This document shows, one piece after another, positions 8,381 through 17,631 of a DNA stretch of 64,000 bases. The stretch is from assembly GCA_963789555.1 (NCBI GenBank), contig CAWBKY010000009.1, positions 186,001 through 250,000 on the forward strand, written 5' to 3'. A program made the position numbers and the translations under genes. This stretch comes from JACXTP01 sp963789555 (GTDB lineage Archaea > Thermoplasmatota > Thermoplasmata > Methanomassiliicoccales > UBA472). A model generated the notes under the pieces. The model was not told the DNA's origin. It was given only the letters and a program-made list of their open reading frames with translations, and searched no databases. Numbering within the stretch: the first letter of the stretch is position 1; each line of letters opens with the position of its first letter.

Positions 8381-9067
8381 ATGGATTGGGTTCCGAAGAC
8401 AAGGTTGGGCCGAATGGTGCTCAACGGAGAGATCACAACCATGAGCCAGGCCCTCGCCACGAAGCTCCCGCTTCGCGAGGCCGAGATCGTGGACATCCTT
8501 CTCCCAGACCTCAAGGACGAGGTCATCGACGTCAACATCGTGCAGAGGATGACCGACTCAGGCCGAAGGGTCAAGTTCCGTATCACAGTGGTGGTCGGCA
8601 ATGGCGATGGCTTCGTCGGCATCGGTCGGTGCAAGGGAAAGGAGGTCGGGCCTTCCATACGAAAGGCCATCGACAACGCCAAACTGCACATGATCGAGAT
8701 CAAGCGCGGTTGCGGCTCCTGGGAATGTGGTTGCGGCACGCCCCACTCGTTGCCTTTCGAGGTCACGGGCAAGTCGGGCAGCGTCGAGGTCACCCTCAAG
8801 CCCGCCCCGCGCGGCATCACCTTGGCGGTCGGCGACGTGGCCAAGAGCATCTGCTCCCTGGCCGGCGTCAAGGACTCCTGGGGCTTCGTGGGCGGACACA
8901 CCAAGACCACCGTCAACTACGCCTACGCCACCTACAACGCATTGAAGAAGACCTCCGAGTTCCGCGTCACCGAGGAGCAGTCCCAGAAGCTGAAGATCGT
9001 CTCTGGGCCGGTCATGGTGCACGTGACGGAGCAACAGCTCGACGTCCCGCCCGCCCAGGAGGACTGA
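8381..9067 (+). CDS. rps5: 30S ribosomal protein uS5 (S5)
   Basis: Encodes 228 residues. The N-terminal dsRNA-binding fold is marked by VQRMTDSGRRVKFRITVVVG and NGDGFVGIGRCKGKEV. The C-terminal domain contains PRGITLAVGDVAKSICSLAG. S5 sits at the mRNA entry tunnel and affects decoding fidelity. It is separated from L18 by one base. Confidence 0.96.
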   Translation: MDWVPKTRLGRMVLNGEITTMSQALATKLPLREAEIVDILLPDLKDEVIDVNIVQRMTDSGRRVKFRITVVVGNGDGFVGIGRCKGKEVGPSIRKAIDNAKLHMIEIKRGCGSWECGCGTPHSLPFEVTGKSGSVEVTLKPAPRGITLAVGDVAKSICSLAGVKDSWGFVGGHTKTTVNYAYATYNALKKTSEFRVTEEQSQKLKIVSGPVMVHVTEQQLDVPPAQED

Positions 9068-9072
9068 GCCCC

Positions 9073-9537
9073 ATGGCCTATGCAGTGATCAGGGTCAGGG
9101 GACACTCCAAGGTGAACCACGACATCGAGGACACCATGCTCATGATGAAGCTGAACCGGGTGAACCACTGCGTCATACTGCCCGAGAACGACACCGTCAA
9201 GGGCATGCTGCAGAAGACCAAGGACTATGTCACCTATGGCGAGGTCTCCGAGCAGACCTTGGCCCGCATGGTGAAGTTCCGTGGCCGCCTGGTGGGCGAC
9301 AAGGCCATCGACGACGAAGTGGTCAAGGAGAGGACGGAGTACAGCTCCATCCTCGCCCTGTCCAGGGCCGTCTGCGCCAACGAGTATACATATGCCAAGA
9401 TGAAGGACGTCAAACCCCTGTTCCGCCTCACGCCTCCGCGCAAGGGGTATGAGGGAGTGAAGCGTTCCTTCCAGAACGGTGGTGCCCTGGGTTACCGTGG
9501 CGCCAAGATCAACGACCTCATCCAGAGGATGATGTGA
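9073..9537 (+). CDS. rpl30: 50S ribosomal protein uL30 (L30), long archaeal form
   Basis: Encodes 154 residues from the ATG at 9073. The frame is open upstream only as overlap with S5. The N-terminal core (YAVIRVRGHSKVNHDIEDTM) is the ferredoxin-like L30 fold. The extension to about 150 residues is the archaeal/eukaryotic L7 form, with FRLTPPRKGYEG and GALGYRGAKINDLIQRM. Confidence 0.95.
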   Translation: MAYAVIRVRGHSKVNHDIEDTMLMMKLNRVNHCVILPENDTVKGMLQKTKDYVTYGEVSEQTLARMVKFRGRLVGDKAIDDEVVKERTEYSSILALSRAVCANEYTYAKMKDVKPLFRLTPPRKGYEGVKRSFQNGGALGYRGAKINDLIQRMM

Positions 9538-9553
9538 AGGGGAGTATGCGATC

Positions 9554-9979
9554 ATGGTAAGCAAGACCGATAAGTTCAGAGGATCCAGGACCCACGGCCG
9601 CGGCAAGAAGGCCGGAAGGGGCGCGGGCAAGCATGGCGGTACTGGAAACGCCGGCCTGCACAAGCACAAGTCCATGCACATGCTGAAGTACATGCCTGAC
9701 CACTTCGGTCGGCACGGCTTCAAGAGGCCGCAGAAGGTCGTCTGCGCCAAGGTCACCATGAACGTCAGCGAGCTGGAGGAGAGACTGGAAGGACTGATGA
9801 AGGACGGTTACGCCGTCAAGGAAGGGAAGGCCGTCAAGGTCGACCTTACCAAGATGGGCGTGGACAAGCTCCTCGGGTCCGGCCAGATCTCCACCGCCGT
9901 CGATGTGATGGTGTCCGATTGCACCGAGACGGCGAAGGCGAAGGTTGAAGAAGCTGGTGGGCATATCCTCACGCCATAA
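9554..9979 (+). CDS. rpl15: 50S ribosomal protein uL15 (L15)
   Basis: Encodes 141 residues. The Gly/Arg/Lys-rich N terminus (RGSRTHGRGKKAGRGAGKHGG) threads into 23S rRNA. The globular C terminus includes GQISTAVDVMVSDCTETAKAK. It immediately precedes secY, the universal order in both archaea and bacteria. Confidence 0.94.
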   Translation: MVSKTDKFRGSRTHGRGKKAGRGAGKHGGTGNAGLHKHKSMHMLKYMPDHFGRHGFKRPQKVVCAKVTMNVSELEERLEGLMKDGYAVKEGKAVKVDLTKMGVDKLLGSGQISTAVDVMVSDCTETAKAKVEEAGGHILTP

Positions 9980-9990
9980 TCTAGCAGGGG

Positions 9991-11578
9991 ATGGAGATGG
10001 CGGAGGAGACGAAGAGCCGGCTTTATCGCTTTAAGCCGTACACCGACAGGTTACCGGCCGTCAAGAAGCCGGAGGGCCACGTCCACTTCAGGACGAAGAT
10101 GCTTTGGGTCGTTCTGATCCTGGTCCTCTATTTCTTCATGACGAACGTGTACATCTATGGTTTGGACCAGGAACAGACGGTCGACCTTTTTGCCCAGTAC
10201 CGTGCCATTCTGGCCGGTGCCTCGGGCTCGCTGATGCAGCTCGGCATAGGGCCGATAGTCACTGCGTCCATCATCATGCAGCTCTTCGTCGGCGCCCAGA
10301 TCATCAAGCTGGACCTGACCAACAAGGAAGACAAGGCGGTGTACCAGAGCTTCCAGAAGTTCCTGGTCATCATCATGATCATCGTAGAGGCCGTTCCCCA
10401 GGTGTTCGGTTACCTGGTGCCTTCGGCCACATTCGTCGACACTTTGAACGGCGTGGTCGGTGAAGGTGATTAATCAACGGGCTGAACCTGGCCCGTCTGA
10501 TAATCGTCCTTCAGCTCTTCGCCGGTTCGTACATCGTGTTCCTAATGGACGAAGTGGTGTCCAAATGGGGCATAGGGAGCGGTATCTCGCTGTTCATCGC
10601 CGCGGGCGTGGCGCAGGCCTTGGTCACAGGTACCATCAACTGGGAGCCGGTGACGTCCAGGCGACCCGATGAGCCTGCAGAATCCGCCCGCCGGTACCAT
10701 CCCAAAAACGTTCTATATCATCCAAAATACGTCAGCAGGGGGACTGGTCAACGGAGGTTATGAACAGATAATGTTCGCGCCACCCAATCCTATGATCGCC
10801 CTCATCGGTACCATCATCATATTCATGTTCGTCGCGTACATCGAATCGGTGCGTATCGAGCTGCCGTTGGCCCATGGCACGGCCAGAGGGGCTCGCGGCC
10901 GATACCCGATCAAGCTGTTGTACGCGTCCAACATCCCGGTCATCCTGATGGCGGCCTTGCTGGCCAACTTCCAGATGATCACGCTGTTGCTGTACACCAA
11001 CCCGACGCTTGAGCCAGATACCGCTCATCGGTGGCAACCCGGCATTGGGTTACTTCGTACCGCCTTCCACCTACCCGCAGGGAGGTCTCGCCTGGTACGT
11101 GTCCTCCCCGCAGGGGGTGAGCAGTTGGCTGATGCCGATATTGGACCCAGCTACCTACGGGTATCTTGCGTACGACCATACCAACTTCGAGATCATGGTG
11201 CACGTCACCGTGTTCTTCTCGATCATGGTCATCGGTTCGATCCTGTTCGCCAAGTTCTGGATCATGACCACCAACATGGGCCCAGAGGCGGTGGCGAGAC
11301 AGATAGAGTCCAGCGGACTGCAGATACCAGGGTTCCGTCGCGACCCGCGCGTGCTCAAACGGGTGCTGGAGAGATATATCCCCGTGGTCACGGTCATCAG
11401 CGGTGCCACCGTCGGTGCTCTGGCGGCAGGGGCCGACCTGATAGGTACGGTGGGCAATGCCAGCGGTACCGGTGTGCTGCTGACTGTGGGCATCATGATC
11501 CAGTTCTACGAGGCCATAGGCAGGGAGCAGATGATGGAGATGCACCCAGTGCTGAGAGGCTTCTTCGGAGGCGAGTGA
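9991..11578 (+). CDS. secY: Preprotein translocase subunit SecY (Sec61 alpha), three frameshifts
   Basis: SecY is the protein-conducting channel of the plasma membrane. The gene is recognisable over its full length but passes through three frames. The first ends near 10473 (first TM at VVLILVLYFFMTNVYIYG, then SLMQLGIGPIVTASII). A second continues IIVLQLFAGSYIVFLMDEVV and SKWGIGSGISLFIAAGVAQA. A third begins near 10665 with the cytoplasmic loop RYPIKLLYASNIPVIL. A last shift near 11008 gives SQIPLIGG to the end (IMIQFYEAIGREQ). Family landmarks are intact, so sequence errors are more likely than loss of an essential gene. The start is ATG 9991 or 9997. Confidence 0.9.
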
Positions 11579-11581
11579 TAG

Positions 11582-12277
11582 ATGGCTGAGAAGGTCGCGG
11601 CACCGGCCAAGGCGGCACCGTCCGGGGGCGCCAAAACGCCTTCCGCCCCTCCGATGAACTGGTCAAACTTCCTTACCATCTTCATCTTCGGTATCGCGCT
11701 GATAGTCCTCTTCGACCAAGGGACCAGGACCGCGCTGGGGACGGCGGTCGGCTATGTGCTGATGCCGCTCATCGGCTTCGATAACCAGTGGCCCATCCTG
11801 ACGCTGCTCATCTGTGGCCTGCTGATGACCAGCCTTACCATCCTGGTGCGGCACTTCTTCACCGATTACGTCAAGCAGGCGGAGAACCAGAAGATCGTCG
11901 GCGCCTTCAACAAGGAGCTGCGCGACGCGCGCAAGAACAACAACACCTTCAAGATGAAGAAGCTCCTGGAGATGCAACCGCAGATCATGACCAAGTCCTT
12001 GGAACAGACCAAGACCCAGTTCAAGCTGCTCCCGGCGACCATGCTCGTGGTCATACCCATATTCGCCTGGCTGTCGGTGTTCGTGAACGACCTTCCGTCC
12101 ACCGTGTTCTCCACGCCCTGGAACTTCAACGCCGAGCTGCTCGCCGTCTACATCTTCCCCGTGTGGATATTCGTCTACACCACTGTGACCATCCCGTTCG
12201 GCCAGATCCTGGCCCGCATGCTGCGTTACTACTCGTTCAAGAAGCGCTTGGACAAGCTGGCGGCGCCGGTGGTATGA
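11582..12277 (+). CDS. DUF106 membrane protein (Oxa1/EMC3 superfamily)
   Basis: Encodes 231 residues with an Ala/Pro-rich N terminus and a first TM at about 29-46. Further TMs lie near 70-90, 148-168 and 183-205. A basic coiled segment between them (ELRDARKNNNTFKMKKLLEMQPQ) is typical of archaeal DUF106. Structures of this family place it with Oxa1/YidC/EMC3 membrane insertases. Location directly after secY is conserved in euryarchaea and supports a role in membrane protein insertion. It overlaps cmk by 4 bases. Confidence 0.9.
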   Translation: MAEKVAAPAKAAPSGGAKTPSAPPMNWSNFLTIFIFGIALIVLFDQGTRTALGTAVGYVLMPLIGFDNQWPILTLLICGLLMTSLTILVRHFFTDYVKQAENQKIVGAFNKELRDARKNNNTFKMKKLLEMQPQIMTKSLEQTKTQFKLLPATMLVVIPIFAWLSVFVNDLPSTVFSTPWNFNAELLAVYIFPVWIFVYTTVTIPFGQILARMLRYYSFKKRLDKLAAPVV

Positions 12278-12801
12278 GGATCACCATCAGCGGACCCATC
12301 GGGTCCGGCAAGACCACGGTGTGCAATCTGCTTTCCGAGCGGACGGGCATGCCTTACGTGGTCTCGGGCCACATATTCAGGCAGATGGCGAAGGAGCACG
12401 GCCTCAGCCTGGCCGACTTCGGTCGTTTGGCAGAGAAGGAGCCTCGCTTCGACATCGAGCTCGATCAACGCATGGTCCGTTTGGCCGAGGAGAAGGAGGA
12501 CATAATTCTAGAGGGCCGTCTGGTGGCGCAGATGCTCACCCGGCACCACATACCCGCCCTGCGCGTCTATCTGGACGCCTCGCTCGAGGTGCGGGTGGAC
12601 CGAGTGGTCGAACGTGAGGGAAAGGACCGGGAGCAGGCCCGCGACGAACTCATGGAAAGGGAGGCGTCCGAGGCCACTCGCTATCAGCGCTACTACGGCA
12701 TCGATATTAGGGACCGAGGCGTATACGACCTCATCATCGACACCGGCGAACTCCGTCCCGAGGAGATCGTGGACAGGATAGTCGCCGCTGCGGGGCTGTG
12801 A
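12274..12801 (+). CDS. cmk: Cytidylate kinase, archaeal type
   Basis: Encodes 175 residues, the short archaeal form. The P-loop GPIGSGKTT is at about residues 7-15. The pattern VVSGHIFRQMAKEHG and the IILEGRLVAQML segment match archaeal Cmk, which phosphorylates CMP and dCMP. The lid-like basic region REGKDREQARDELMEREASE follows. It overlaps DUF106 by ATGA. Cmk is found at this position in most euryarchaeal spc clusters. Confidence 0.93.
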   Translation: MRITISGPIGSGKTTVCNLLSERTGMPYVVSGHIFRQMAKEHGLSLADFGRLAEKEPRFDIELDQRMVRLAEEKEDIILEGRLVAQMLTRHHIPALRVYLDASLEVRVDRVVEREGKDREQARDELMEREASEATRYQRYYGIDIRDRGVYDLIIDTGELRPEEIVDRIVAAAGL

Positions 12802-12802
12802 G

Positions 12803-13774
12803 ATGCCAATGCTCATCAGGGACAAGGCCCCCCGGACCTCCGGGAGGGGAAAGGCACCGGAGGAACGCTCCATCGAAGAGCTGCTCCAGGCTGGCGTTCT
12901 GGTCCTGGACAAGATGCAGGGACCGACCTCGCATCAGGCCACCGCTTGGGTGCGGGACGTCCTGCAGGTGGACCGGATCGGTCACGGCGGCACCCTCGAC
13001 CCGAACGTGAGCGGCGTCCTGCCCATCGCGCTCGGCCGCGCCACCCGACTGACGGACCTGGTGCTCCGTTCCGACAAGCAATACGTCTGTCATATGAAGC
13101 TGCACCGCGACCGTCCCGAGGCCAAGGTGCGCGAGGTCTTAGGCACTTTCGTGGGGGACATCTATCAGGTGCCACCGGTGCGCGCCGCCGTGAAGAGGCA
13201 GATGCGTGTCCGCAAGGTCCGTTCCATCGATATCCTCGAGGTGGGGGGGCGGGACGTGCTCTTCCGGGTCGATTGCGACGCTGGGACCTACATCCGCACC
13301 CTCTGCGTCGACGTCGGCGAGGCTTTGGGCGTGGGGGCCAACATGGCCGCTCTGCGCCGTACCCGCTCCGGTTCCATGGTGGAAGGTCAGGCGGTCACGC
13401 TGCAAGACCTCACCGACGCGGTGGTGCGATGGAAGGAAGGCGACCCGACCTGGCTCCGCTCCATGCTCATTCCGATGGAAGTATTGCTGGAACCTCTCCC
13501 CCATGTCATAATGAAGGACAGCGCCGTGGACGCGGTGTGCCACGGGGCGGACCTGGCCTGCCCCGGGGTGGTGGAGCTCGACGAAAGCATCGCCAAGGGG
13601 GCCACCGTGGCCATGATGACGCTAAAGGGGGAGGCGGTCGGTCTGGGCATAGCGACGTCAGCTGCGGCGGACATGTTGAAGGCCACCGATGGGCTGGCCG
13701 TGCGCACCCAGCGGGTGTTGATGCCCCCAGGGACCTATGCCAAGGGCTGGACCCTCAGGCAGAAACCGGCCTGA
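12803..13774 (+). CDS. cbf5: tRNA/rRNA pseudouridine synthase Cbf5 (TruB family, H/ACA RNP)
   Basis: Encodes 323 residues. The catalytic aspartate is in GHGGTLDPNVSGVLP (Asp near residue 73). The thumb-loop region and PPVRAAVKR match TruB/Cbf5. A C-terminal PUA domain (about 240-320; LPHVIMKDSAVDAVCHGADL) is present. In archaea Cbf5 works with Gar1, Nop10 and L7Ae guided by H/ACA RNAs, and can also modify tRNA position 55. Usual neighbours adk, L34e and L14e are missing between secY and this gene. Confidence 0.93.
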   Translation: MPMLIRDKAPRTSGRGKAPEERSIEELLQAGVLVLDKMQGPTSHQATAWVRDVLQVDRIGHGGTLDPNVSGVLPIALGRATRLTDLVLRSDKQYVCHMKLHRDRPEAKVREVLGTFVGDIYQVPPVRAAVKRQMRVRKVRSIDILEVGGRDVLFRVDCDAGTYIRTLCVDVGEALGVGANMAALRRTRSGSMVEGQAVTLQDLTDAVVRWKEGDPTWLRSMLIPMEVLLEPLPHVIMKDSAVDAVCHGADLACPGVVELDESIAKGATVAMMTLKGEAVGLGIATSAAADMLKATDGLAVRTQRVLMPPGTYAKGWTLRQKPA

Positions 13775-13807
13775 GCCTGATCAGTTGGTTTGTTTGATGA
13801 TCCCATC

Positions 13808-14852
13808 TCAATAATTCAGGAGGCACTGCTGCCCGGCGCTCGGGACCGGGCAGGCATCGATGCCCAGCTTCTGGCGTATCTCCCCCGCCAGTTCCGAGGC
13901 GTACCCATGCTCCACATACACCATGCGAGGCGAACAGGCCTTCACGAAGGCCAATAGCTCATCGTGGTCCGCATGGTCGGAGATGGCGAACTGCTCGTCC
14001 ACATATCCCCGCTTGTTCCCGTTCGCCGCCCAACCGCTCACGCTCGCCTTGCGGAATCGTCGCCCCTTGCGGTTCGCCGTCATGATCTCCTCGGTCATGC
14101 CATTGCCATGCGCCCCGATGAGGACGCAAGGGGAGCTGACGTCCCCGGGACTGTGCTCCCGGATCTCCAGGTCCAGGCCGCAGCGCTGCAGCAGTCGGCT
14201 GCTCTCGGAGATCGTGCCGTGCACCCGAGGCTCCAGGTCGCGCAGGGCATGTATCAGCTCGTGCGTCTTGCCGAGGTTGGAGGAGGTGAAGAGAGCGACG
14301 GAGAAGCCTTGTGACAAAGAGTCCTCGATCCAGTCCGTCATGACCTTGAAGATGCGGTCCGTGGGCGGGAAGACGTATTGGGGCTTGCCGAAGGTGGCCT
14401 CGGTCAGCAGCACGTCCACCTTCACCGGGCGGGCGCCCTTGATGCGGAACCGGTCCCGCGGGGAGAAGTCGCCGGTGTAGAGCACCTTCTGCCCCTCGAC
14501 GTCCATCTCGAACATCACCGAGCCGGTCACATGGCCGGCGTCGTGCAGGCGCACCCTGTCGCAATGCTCCGCCTCGATGGCCCGGCCCTTGATCTCGGAG
14601 ATGAAGCGCCTGGTGAACTCGGATGGCGACGATGCGGTTGGGGCCCTTGCGCTCGAAGGAGCTGGGGATGTGGTCGGAATGGGCATGGGAGGTGCAGCAG
14701 ACCGTGCCGGACGGTACCTTCTTGGTGGACAGGCTGCGCGGGTCGAGATGGAAGCTGAGGCCAGCGCCGCTCACCTCGATGCCGTTGCCGCACCTGACGC
14801 TGAGCGCACCCCCTTCCATGTCCGAGCCTATACAAGGGCGAATATAGAACAT
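13808..14852 (-). CDS. MBL-fold / beta-CASP-type exonuclease-like protein, one frameshift
   Basis: Convergent with cbf5. The N-terminal frame (from 14852) has the metallo-beta-lactamase motif SHAHSDHIP. A single extra base near 14622 moves the rest to a second frame with DAGHVTGSVMFEM, LYTGDFSPRDRF, SGWAANGNK and ISDHADHDELLAF. This order (HxHxDH, GH, TGDF, beta-CASP motifs, SDHADHDEL) resembles COG1236-like Cft2-related nucleases and ligase-associated exonucleases. Joined length is about 347 residues, short for archaeal CPSF but normal for the compact form. Function as an RNA or DNA nuclease is inferred. It is divergent from the RecA-like gene. Confidence 0.8.
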
Positions 14853-14916
14853 TTATCCTGGCATCATCGTAAGATTTAGATGCTGGCTCACTTTCGGGAA
14901 ACCCCCACCTACACCC

Positions 14917-14925
14917 CTTTATACC
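14917..14925 (+). promoter_or_regulatory. Putative TATA box for the RecA-like gene
   Basis: CTTTATACC lies about 30 bases upstream of the ATG at 14956. A GGTGAGG ribosome-binding site at about 14946-14952 follows. The same nine bases occur before the small-ORF/polB2 operon at 17329-17337. Confidence 0.5.
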
Positions 14926-14955
14926 CTCAAGACAAGGCATATCCGGTGAGGGCCA

Positions 14956-15687
14956 ATGGAATACACATACCTAGAGACGGAGGAGCACTCCCGCATCGGG
15001 CTGGGCGCCAGCGCCGCCCGGTACCGGTCCCTGGTCACGTCCATACCGCCAGTGGACGCATTGCTGCGCGGATTGGAGCCGGGGACCATCACGTTCATCG
15101 ACAGCTCCGACCGGCTGGTCTTCGAACTGGTCAACCTGTTCTGCTTCAACGCGGTGAACGAGCTGCACGAGGAGGTGCTGTGGATCGACGGAGGGAACTC
15201 GGTGAACCCGTACGAGCTGAGCGCCATCTGCAAGCGCTACCGCGTGCCGCCGGAGGAGGTGCTGCACAACATCACTGTGTCCAGGGCGTTCACCGCCTAC
15301 CAGATGTCCACCCTCATCGAGGACATGCTGGACCCCGAGGTGGACCGCATCCGCACCGGCCTGGTGGTGGTCTCCTGCTTCCCCGACCTGTTCCAGGACG
15401 CGGACATGAACTGGACCGAGTCGCTGCAGCTGATGCGCCGCGCCATGGAGAAGCTGCGCGCCCTGACCGAGGAGCGGTCGCTCATCACCATCATCACCAA
15501 CTATGGCCAGGCCAAGCCCATGTCCCGCAAGGGCCTGCGCTCCCTGCTGTATGACAGTGCGGACCGCGTGGTCCGCATCGACGGCAAGGGGGTGTCGGTG
15601 CGCATCACCCTGCCCAAGGAGGGGGAGGGCATGCTGTACCGGCCGGTGGTGCGCAACCAGACCACCCTGGACGAGTTCCAGGTATGA
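14956..15687 (+). CDS. RecA/RadA-superfamily protein lacking the Walker A motif
   Basis: Encodes 243 residues with the RecA-fold layout. The usual P-loop position (residues 42-57) reads PGTITFIDSSDRLVFE, with no GxxxxGK[ST]. Later RecA/RadB-like strands are kept: EVLWIDGGNSVNPYELS at 73-89, NITVSRAFTAYQMSTLIE at 105-122, a hydrophobic Walker-B-like strand GLVVVSCFPD at 135-144 and SADRVVRIDGKG near the end. The extreme C terminus QTTLDEF(QV) resembles a PCNA-interacting box (QxxLxxF). It is probably non-ATP-binding. Proximity to PolB2 suggests a polymerase accessory protein analogous to ImuA. Function is inferred. Confidence 0.75.
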   Translation: MEYTYLETEEHSRIGLGASAARYRSLVTSIPPVDALLRGLEPGTITFIDSSDRLVFELVNLFCFNAVNELHEEVLWIDGGNSVNPYELSAICKRYRVPPEEVLHNITVSRAFTAYQMSTLIEDMLDPEVDRIRTGLVVVSCFPDLFQDADMNWTESLQLMRRAMEKLRALTEERSLITIITNYGQAKPMSRKGLRSLLYDSADRVVRIDGKGVSVRITLPKEGEGMLYRPVVRNQTTLDEFQV

Positions 15688-15754
15688 TGGACGGGTGGGA
15701 TCGATGGTCGCATCCCATAAATAATGCCGACGGCGTAGAAACCATCGGGATACC

Positions 15755-16398
15755 ATGGCGGACGCTCTAAGGGACGAGCTGGTGAAGCTGATCGACCTGG
15801 CCGAGAAGGAGCGGGTCGAGGCCAGGGAGATATCGCCGAGAGGACGTTACGGTGGCCGATTGGGTGCGGTACAAGTGCGCCTGGGGCTGCAAGGGCTACG
15901 GTAAGCACCTCTGCTGCCTCCGTACGCGCCCTCGCCCGAGGAGACCCGGGCGCATACTCGCGTGAGTACCGCGTGGCCTATTGCTGCGCTTCGAGGGCGT
16001 GCCGGCATGAAGGGGGTCGATCGGACGAGATCCCGGAGAGGACTTCCACCCCATGTACAAGGACCTGATCATGTGGGTGCATGACACGCTGTACATGCGG
16101 GAGAAGACCGGCCTTCTACGACGGCTTCTACAAGGCCATCGGCTTCGGGGCCTACCCCTGCATCTACTGCGAGCATTGCGTGGCCGAGGAGACCGTGTCT
16201 ACTGGTGGACCGGAGCATGAAACGCATGTGCAGCGCACATGGACAAGGTGAGGCCAGATGGAGGCGGCGGGCATGGACGTAATTCAGCCAGGGCTCGCAA
16301 GGCAGGCTGGGAGGACCTGACCATACGTCGAAGGACCTGGAGTACGGAAGACCATCCGCCATACGTCGGTCGCCTACGCGTTGCTCCTGATCGAATGA
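15755..16398 (+). pseudogene. DUF2284 metal-binding protein, broken by several indels
   Basis: Starts at the ATG at 15755 (MADALRDELVKLIDLAEKE), then frames change at least five times in 640 bases. Recoverable segments include WVRYKCAWGCKGYGKH with a nearby CC(PP)YAPSPEETR, IYCEHC and MEAAGMDV. The end KTIRHTSVAYALLLIE stops at 16396-16398. The cysteine pattern, CPPY and the C-terminal MEACGIDV-like segment match DUF2284 proteins, predicted metal binders of unknown role. Codons look intact between shifts, so sequence error is as likely as true decay. Confidence 0.65.
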
Positions 16399-16427
16399 GA
16401 CCTGAGGCCAGACCAGGGCGGTTCGGA

Positions 16428-17098
16428 TCACGCCATAGCATTGGAGATCTTCTCAGCCTGGAGCTGGACCAAGTTGTCAACGAATGCATCGTTCATCGAG
16501 AAACTACATCGGTCAGCTATATCTGGACGAACCCCAATACTACCAGGATCGAGCTGCGGAACATCACGATCTCGCATAGCGCACGTTGAACGGGATACGG
16601 TGGCCCGGAGATCATCTGTACATCCGCCTCGTCCCCAATGCCGGTAACATTGGTCCAGTTTCCATTTTCATGCGTGGATGCCAAGTACGGCGAAAACCTT
16701 TCCTACTGTCCAAATAGCTGTTCGCCTGATCGGATGTGTCGAAGCATATATCTCCAACCCACCCCGCGGTGGGTTGATCCAATTCAGGGTCGATCTCGAA
16801 CTCGCCCCGGCAGGCATGCGGTGATGTTCTCGTTGTCCCATACGAGAATCGGTGCTATTGGTCAAGGTCCCATCCAGCGCCAAGTTCGGTCTGGTTCAAT
16901 GCTATGTTGTTCGGGTCCCCCGTGAACAGTGCATCAATGGTCTGGTCGTTCTGATCGTCGTTGTCATCATCAAAGAGATAGAACAGACTTGGCCCCTATC
17001 AGGATGGCAACCACGGTCGATGAACCTGCGATTAACAAAATTCGGCGTGGAGCAGACTCCAATGACTATCGCAGGCCCACGTATCCAATTTTTGTCAT
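16428..17098 (-). pseudogene. Secreted or membrane-anchored protein, broken
   Basis: On the minus strand, from an ATG at 17098 (MTKIGYVGL) to a stop at 16428. Segments in different frames give a hydrophobic anchor (ILLIAGSSTVVAILIGA) followed by an acidic linker (DDDNDDQNDQ). Then come CRGEFEIDPELDQPTAGWVG, DTSDQANSYLDSRKGF and EKISNAMA at the end. This is the look of an exported archaeal protein with an N-terminal anchor. No family recognised. It lies between the RecA-like/DUF2284 genes and the polB2 operon and is read in the opposite direction. Confidence 0.45.
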
Positions 17099-17328
17099 AA
17101 AATAATTGGTCGGCGGTATGGCATTTCATCGCCACCACCCAGCACGGATTCGATGCATGATGAAATGCAGGAAAAAAGTTTCCCAGGCAGAACCCTGCGA
17201 ACCACAAGAGAGTTCTGCCAGTTTAAGATCGGGGCCGTCTGTCTCGAGGAATGGGTGGTCCCCGGCTGAGCCCACTCCTGCCTCTTTCGACCGGTGACCT
17301 CACTTTCGGCCGACCCTCCCGGTTCGAG
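17099..17328. other. Intergenic stretch without a recognised gene
   Basis: Between the broken minus-strand gene and the small-ORF/polB2 operon. Short open stretches exist on both strands, but none shows a family motif or clear start signal. It presumably holds the promoter region of the minus-strand gene. Confidence 0.4.
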
Positions 17329-17337
17329 CTTTATACC
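17329..17337 (+). promoter_or_regulatory. Putative TATA box of the polB2 operon
   Basis: CTTTATACC lies about 75 bases before the ATG at 17410, which predicts a transcript start near 17360 and a leader of roughly 50 bases. GGAG at 17402-17405 serves the small ORF. Confidence 0.5.
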
Positions 17338-17409
17338 ATCCGAGAGGTCGAAACAATGGTGAGAAAATGGGACGGACCGTGCCGACCTACCGCATGACCG
17401 CGGAGAGTC

Positions 17410-17631
17410 ATGATCGAGAGCTGGAAGGACTACCGCAGGGCGCTGCCCCAGGAGGACCGGGAGACCTTCGACCGTATGGTGAACCGCATACGCATGCACG
17501 CCTCCGCCTCCACCTACGCCATATTCAACGACCCCTTCGAGGGGGCGGTCCTCTCCATGCTCCTGGAGCAGGAGAAGGAGCTCGCCAAGCTGAGACGGGA
17601 GGCGGCCGGCCATGCGGGGCTGGATCGTTGA
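17410..17631 (+). CDS. Small helical protein co-encoded with PolB2
   Basis: Encodes 73 residues, charged and predicted helical (MIESWKDYRRALPQEDRE to LLEQEKELAKLRREAAG), with a coiled-coil-like C terminus. No domain recognised. It overlaps the start of polB2 by 20 bases in another frame, so the two are translationally coupled. It has its own GGAG site. A role as a partner or regulator of the polymerase is inferred from the overlap alone. Confidence 0.6.
   Translation: MIESWKDYRRALPQEDRETFDRMVNRIRMHASASTYAIFNDPFEGAVLSMLLEQEKELAKLRREAAGHAGLDR

Noticed and set aside
17250..17340. GGTTCGAGC near 17321 as a tRNA T-arm
   Set aside because: No matching acceptor, D or anticodon arms could be folded around it.
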